A stretch of DNA of 64,000 bases from Bradyrhizobium sp. CB2312 (lineage in GTDB: Bacteria > Pseudomonadota > Alphaproteobacteria > Rhizobiales > Xanthobacteraceae), in assembly GCF_029714425.1 (NCBI RefSeq), contig NZ_CP121668.1, positions 2,873,501 through 2,937,500 of the forward strand. The letters run 5' to 3'. Of this stretch, positions 59,875-64,000 are shown in pieces. The notes beneath the pieces are model-generated. The model was not told where the DNA came from. It was given only the letters and a program-made list of their open reading frames with translations, and did not search any database. A program made the translations under genes and the position numbers. Position 1 is the first letter of the stretch. Every line of letters starts with the position of its first letter.

Positions 59875-62800
59875 TCGACGTTCCTTTCTTCAGCACTGGT
59901 AACGTAAATTGAAAACTGGAACCAACAGGAAAGCGCGGCGACGCCCAGAGCCGGCCACCATGGGCCTCCACAATCGAGCGCGAGATCGACAAGCCCATGC
60001 CCAGACCCTCGTGCTTGGTTGTGAATAGGGGATCGAAAATGCGATCTCCATTTGCTGGATCAAGCCCGATGCCTTCGTCTTCCACCGCAACGAGAACGTC
60101 ATCCTCGCCGCCGAGCCGCGTTTTGATCCTTAATACTCGCCGCTGGTGCTGGAGGCCGCTCATTGCCTCGATGCCGTTCATGACCAGGTTAGCGACAACC
60201 TGCTGCAACTGAACCCGGTCGCCCATGATCGGCTCGAGTCCGCTGAACAGATCAGTTTCGACGAAGACTTCATGTCTGGCAAGTTCAGCCTGAATCAATT
60301 CGAGAATGCTCTCGATCAAGCCATTCACGTCAAGATTAGCCATTTGTGACGGCGATTTGCTGGCCAGCGCGCGAATACTCCTGATGATTTCTCCGGCCCG
60401 GTGGCCATTTCTGACGATGCGTTCTGCGGCATTTCGCGCTTCGGCAAGATCAGGTTCGGGCCTGGCAAGCCAGCTTAAACACGTTTCGGCGTTGGTCACG
60501 ATTGCCATCAGCGGTTGGTTTACCTCGTGTGCGATCGATGCGACGAGTTCACCCATCGTTGTCAGCCGGGCAACATGCACGAGGTCCGCCTGGGCATCGC
60601 GTAATGCGTCTTCGTTGCGTTTGCGCTCTGTGACATCGATTGTCGTGCCGATATATTCCCGCACCTCTCCGGATTGCCCTACAATTGGCCGGCCTGCGCC
60701 GTGTACATATTTGACCGATCCGTCCGGAAGCAAAATCCGGAAATCAAACGCGAAACCGGTGCCGTTGCGGACCGCCGCGTCGAGCCTTTGCTGAAGATAG
60801 GGGCGATCTTCCGGGTGCACTCTCTGCTCGAACAGCTGGAAAGTCAGCCCATTCTCCGCCGTCGGATTGTAGCCGAAGATTCGACTATGTTCCTCCGACC
60901 AAACAAGCTGTCCGGTCGCAATATTCCAGCTCCAGCTGCCGGTGTGGCTCATTCTTTGCCCTTCCGCGAGAAAGGCTTCGCTCCGTGACAGGTTAGCATA
61001 GAGGTATGCGTTCTCGAGAGAGATCGCGGCCTGCGACGCCAGGAATTCCAGCACTGCGACGTGGTTCGGCGAAAACGCATTCGCCGCCAGGTTGTTTTCG
61101 AGGTAGAGTGCGCCGACGAGCTTGGCCTGCTTGATGATAGGTAGACACAGAACAGACTTGGGACGGCGCTCCTTCACATAATCATCGCCCGATAGCAACT
61201 CGCTTGCCGTGGCATCGTCCAGAATCAGGCCCTCTCGCGTCCTAACCACATATTTAAGTGCGGAATGAGGGAAGCTGCCTGACGAAATTGACTTCCTCTG
61301 AAGCGTGACCTCGATCGTGCCGTGAATAGTGGAGGCTTCCGCTGCAATCTGCGGCTCGTTGTTCTGCAGAAGGATGAGCATGCCCCGCTCAGCTCCCGCA
61401 TTCTGAACGGCGATTCGCATCAGTGTCTCAATCAAGGAGTCCAGCACGATCTCGCTGGAAAGAGCTTGCGAGGCCTTGAACATCGTTCCGATATCCAGTT
61501 GTTCGACGGGCGCGTCGAAGGTTCTGGTCGGAATCGGCGAGGTCGGATAGCTCCGGACATTCGGGTAGTCGCGATCAAGCAGATGAACCTTGGCCTCCGC
61601 ACCCCAACGGAGATAACAATTTCGCGCGTCACGGAGATATGTGTCGGAGATTTTGTTGAATCCGCGCACCATGTAAAATCGTGCGGCGAGTTCATTGGCG
61701 ATCGCCTCGTTCTGGACGAAGCCATGTTCGCGGGCCAACAGAATGGCCTCCTCGTATAGGTGCTCTGCGTCGAGGGCGCGACCTTCCAGGCGCGCGATTT
61801 CGGCTCCGAGCACGGCAGCGCGGTCTGCGAAATTCTCGGGGCAGTTCCTTGCCCAACCCACAATCCGTCCGTGATGTGCGGACAGTGCTTCCAGATGTTG
61901 CTGCCGTTGACCAGGGATCGCCGAGTCACAGACCGCCGCCCGCGTGAGCGCGCTGTAGAAATGATATTCAGCCAGTTCGAAGTCCCCGAAGAACGACCAA
62001 AGCAAAGGCGCCGCTTTCGACGCCGTCGCGAGCGCGGATGGGTAGTCACCCAAAAGGAAGTGCGCTTGCAGCTTGCGTATCCAATAACAACCCATCGGCT
62101 TTGCCAGCTGGGGATCACTCTCCAAACGCTGTTCGAATTGCTTCTCCACAAGCACCGCGTCATTGACGGAGACAAGATGCGAAGTAGGAACTCTAAGATT
62201 CCGGATCAGCATGAGTTGCCCAGTTATGACATCCATGACGAGACCGAACTTGGCCTTTCGTGCAGATGCCAGGGCATTCTCCGCCTCCAACTCGACTTCG
62301 CTGAGCGGTTCTCCAGCAGCGAGGAGGTTGGTAACCAGGTCGGCAGAGCTACAGGCTGCAAAAAAAAGGTCGCCGGCCTCTTGCGCCGCTTCGAAAGCGC
62401 GCCGCACAAGGGAACGGCAGGTCGGAAGGTGTTGCATCCATGGAGCGATGTGATTGCTGAAAGTCTGGTACACGCGAGCCCGGAAACGATCATACGTCTC
62501 CGTTAATTCCAGGCCAACTTTGCTCAAACGGTAACCCGACTGAAAGTCGTCGAAGACATGGCCCAAATATATGCCCAAAGCCACGTAGGCATAGGCCGAC
62601 GCATCGCTGTTGCCATGTTCAAGACTAAGCGCCGCCATCCGGATGGAGATGATCACCCCGAGGTTATTGCTCTTGCCGCTGAAGGTGGCTGGTACCACAA
62701 GTACCGACAGGACGTTCATGACTGCGTATTGATCGGCGTCAAGCATTGGCGGCAAGTCAATGAGGGACTCGATCGGGCGGGCCCCAAGTCGCTGCCACAA

Positions 62801-64000
62801 TTCCTCATAGTCCAGGCGGACATCCTCTGCCGTCGGGCGCAGCTGCAGGCGGATGCCAACCCGCCGCAGATATTCCAAGCCTATCTCGAGCGCCCTGTCG
62901 CTTTGATCCAAATTGGTGTGCAACATCACACGCAGGCATGTGACGGCGGCCTCATCGACCGGGTTCGCCGCGCGACCCGAAAGCAGCCTGAGCCGTTCTT
63001 CCGACGACGCCAGGTCCCCCGTCAGGTACTCGCATTCGCCTCTGAAGAGTTCGAGCGCGAAAGCGAGCCGATAAGTCCTTTGCCATTTGTCCGCCGCCAG
63101 TAGCTCGCTTCCGGCGGTCAGAAAGGCCAGCGCCGATGCGTAAGCCGAAGTTTCTCTAGCATGCTTTCCAGCCATGAGATTGAGTTCAGCAACGAGTTCG
63201 CGCTCTTCCTGGTTCGTGATTAGTCCGACGCCGCGATCGAATTGGCCGACGATCTCGAAAATGCTCTCCTCAAGTTCTTCCGGCCCCGTCGATGGTGAAG
63301 CGAGTGCTCTGCCGATCGTTAGATGGGCCGCCGCCCGCTCACCCTCGCGGATAAGAGCGTAAGCAGCCTCCTGGACGCGGTCATGGAGAAACGTATAACC
63401 GCTGCCCTGGTGGAGGACGAGGCCGGCGCGAACTGCTTCCCAGAAAGCCGCGTGAATCTGCGCCTCGGTTGCGCCGGATATCTTGCTCAGCGTGACGGTC
63501 TTGCAACTGTTACCCAGGCACGCCAGCTGCTTCAGAATGTCCTGGGTGACCTTGGGCAGCCGTTGCAGCTTTCCGATCATGAGAGACACGACGTTGTCAG
63601 TGAACCCCTTGGCGCGGATCCGCTCCATGTCCCAACGCCAGGCGAGCGTCTCCGGATCGAACGCGATCAGTCTTTCCTCTGCCAATGCAGTGAGAAATTG
63701 GATCGTAAAAAACGGATTGCCGGCAGTTTTCTCATGCACCAAATCGGCCAGAGGCTGAACAGCATTCTTTTCGCAGCGAAGCGCGTCTGCAACCAGGCTG
63801 CAGATGTCGTCGCTGTCCAGGGGCGCCAGCACAATTTGTGTGACCCGCGCCTCGGCCTGGCGGACTGACGCCAACATGCGCGTCAACGGGTGCGCAGAAT
63901 CTACTTCGTTGTCCCGATAAGCGCCGATCAGCAGGAGGTGCTTCACATCGGGATGTGTGACGAGGTGTCCAAGCAAATCGAGGCTGGCGGCGTCCAGCCA
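59858..64000 (-). CDS. Multidomain ATPase-GAF-PAS sensor histidine kinase, 5' end outside window
   Basis: At least 1380 residues; the frame is open to the window edge (WLDAASLDLLGHLVTHPDV). First comes the rest of a predicted ATPase (LLLIGAYRDNEVDSAHPLTR), then a long helical TPR-like middle. A GAF domain follows (GMLILLQNNEPQIAAEASTI, SVLCLPIIKQAKLVGALYLE), then PAS (LVWSEEHSRIFGYNPTAENG, EYIGTTIDVTERKRNED). HisKA has VASIAHEVNQPL (phospho-His) and HATPase_c has NLVMNGIEAM, DEGIGLDP and GLGMGLSISRSIVEAHGG. It probably senses a stress signal and phosphorylates the adjacent FixJ-like regulator. Confidence 0.9.
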   Translation of the reverse strand, partial: WLDAASLDLLGHLVTHPDVKHLLLIGAYRDNEVDSAHPLTRMLASVRQAEARVTQIVLAPLDSDDICSLVADALRCEKNAVQPLADLVHEKTAGNPFFTIQFLTALAEERLIAFDPETLAWRWDMERIRAKGFTDNVVSLMIGKLQRLPKVTQDILKQLACLGNSCKTVTLSKISGATEAQIHAAFWEAVRAGLVLHQGSGYTFLHDRVQEAAYALIREGERAAAHLTIGRALASPSTGPEELEESIFEIVGQFDRGVGLITNQEERELVAELNLMAGKHARETSAYASALAFLTAGSELLAADKWQRTYRLAFALELFRGECEYLTGDLASSEERLRLLSGRAANPVDEAAVTCLRVMLHTNLDQSDRALEIGLEYLRRVGIRLQLRPTAEDVRLDYEELWQRLGARPIESLIDLPPMLDADQYAVMNVLSVLVVPATFSGKSNNLGVIISIRMAALSLEHGNSDASAYAYVALGIYLGHVFDDFQSGYRLSKVGLELTETYDRFRARVYQTFSNHIAPWMQHLPTCRSLVRRAFEAAQEAGDLFFAACSSADLVTNLLAAGEPLSEVELEAENALASARKAKFGLVMDVITGQLMLIRNLRVPTSHLVSVNDAVLVEKQFEQRLESDPQLAKPMGCYWIRKLQAHFLLGDYPSALATASKAAPLLWSFFGDFELAEYHFYSALTRAAVCDSAIPGQRQQHLEALSAHHGRIVGWARNCPENFADRAAVLGAEIARLEGRALDAEHLYEEAILLAREHGFVQNEAIANELAARFYMVRGFNKISDTYLRDARNCYLRWGAEAKVHLLDRDYPNVRSYPTSPIPTRTFDAPVEQLDIGTMFKASQALSSEIVLDSLIETLMRIAVQNAGAERGMLILLQNNEPQIAAEASTIHGTIEVTLQRKSISSGSFPHSALKYVVRTREGLILDDATASELLSGDDYVKERRPKSVLCLPIIKQAKLVGALYLENNLAANAFSPNHVAVLEFLASQAAISLENAYLYANLSRSEAFLAEGQRMSHTGSWSWNIATGQLVWSEEHSRIFGYNPTAENGLTFQLFEQRVHPEDRPYLQQRLDAAVRNGTGFAFDFRILLPDGSVKYVHGAGRPIVGQSGEVREYIGTTIDVTERKRNEDALRDAQADLVHVARLTTMGELVASIAHEVNQPLMAIVTNAETCLSWLARPEPDLAEARNAAERIVRNGHRAGEIIRSIRALASKSPSQMANLDVNGLIESILELIQAELARHEVFVETDLFSGLEPIMGDRVQLQQVVANLVMNGIEAMSGLQHQRRVLRIKTRLGGEDDVLVAVEDEGIGLDPANGDRIFDPLFTTKHEGLGMGLSISRSIVEAHGGRLWASPRFPVGSSFQFTLPVLKKGTSIDDLA

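Overview
The window is high-GC DNA from an alphaproteobacterium, most likely Bradyrhizobium or a close relative. The reasons are its many rhizobial small-protein families, a ROSE-type RNA thermometer before an hsp20 gene, EcfG-like promoters (GGAAC, 15 to 17 bases, then CGTT or a variant), a CtaG/caa3-type oxidase set, a FixJ-type regulator and several IS families common in that group. No species assignment is possible from sequence reading alone.

Layout. 1-2.5 kb: a minus-strand operon of inositol-3-phosphate synthase, a histidine phosphatase and a CgeB-like glycosyltransferase that runs off the left edge. 2.7-7.6 kb: a small gene broken by a stop codon, a GT9-like glycosyltransferase, a Crp/Fnr regulator, a CsbD-like stress protein, a GH13 glucosidase and two tiny genes. 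7.6-8.9 kb: remnants of three genes (CDF transporter, DUF4336, SDR) welded together by deletions. 8.8-21.1 kb: a minus-strand block of 13 genes encoding a membrane PQQ glucose-type dehydrogenase, two cytochromes c, a PQQ-associated binding protein, an XoxF/ExaF-like PQQ alcohol dehydrogenase, a GlcG/HbpS protein, CtaG, and caa3-type oxidase subunits III, I and II with small membrane proteins. Together they look like a periplasmic oxidation chain running from alcohols or sugars through cytochrome c to O2. 21.3-28.6 kb: stress genes (SDR, Mn-catalase fused to DUF892, iron permease-like, Zn-dependent alcohol dehydrogenase plus partner) and several pseudogenes.

28.6-57 kb is accessory, eroding DNA. 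It holds many tiny rhizobial proteins, two decayed ATP-dependent DNA ligases, a broken alpha/beta hydrolase, an intact APC permease, an IS1182-family element, an IS110-family element with subterminal inverted repeats, an IS701 remnant, and an intact heat-shock operon (hsp20 plus four small genes) behind an RpoH-like promoter and thermometer. A roughly 1.4 kb cassette (palindrome, tiny membrane ORF, small protein, stem-loop RNA-like element, zinc-ribbon gene) occurs twice, at 29.5 and 51.4 kb. 57-64 kb: a truncated winged-helix/NB-ARC regulator, a FixJ-like response regulator and a very large ATPase-GAF-PAS histidine kinase that runs off the right edge.

Two regulatory themes link the regions. 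EcfG-like general-stress promoters precede ino1, several genes of the PQQ/oxidase block, the SDR, the catalase fusion and small genes, and a NepR-like protein is encoded at 34.8 kb. A 53-base repeat lies upstream of both the GH13 gene and the Zn alcohol dehydrogenase.
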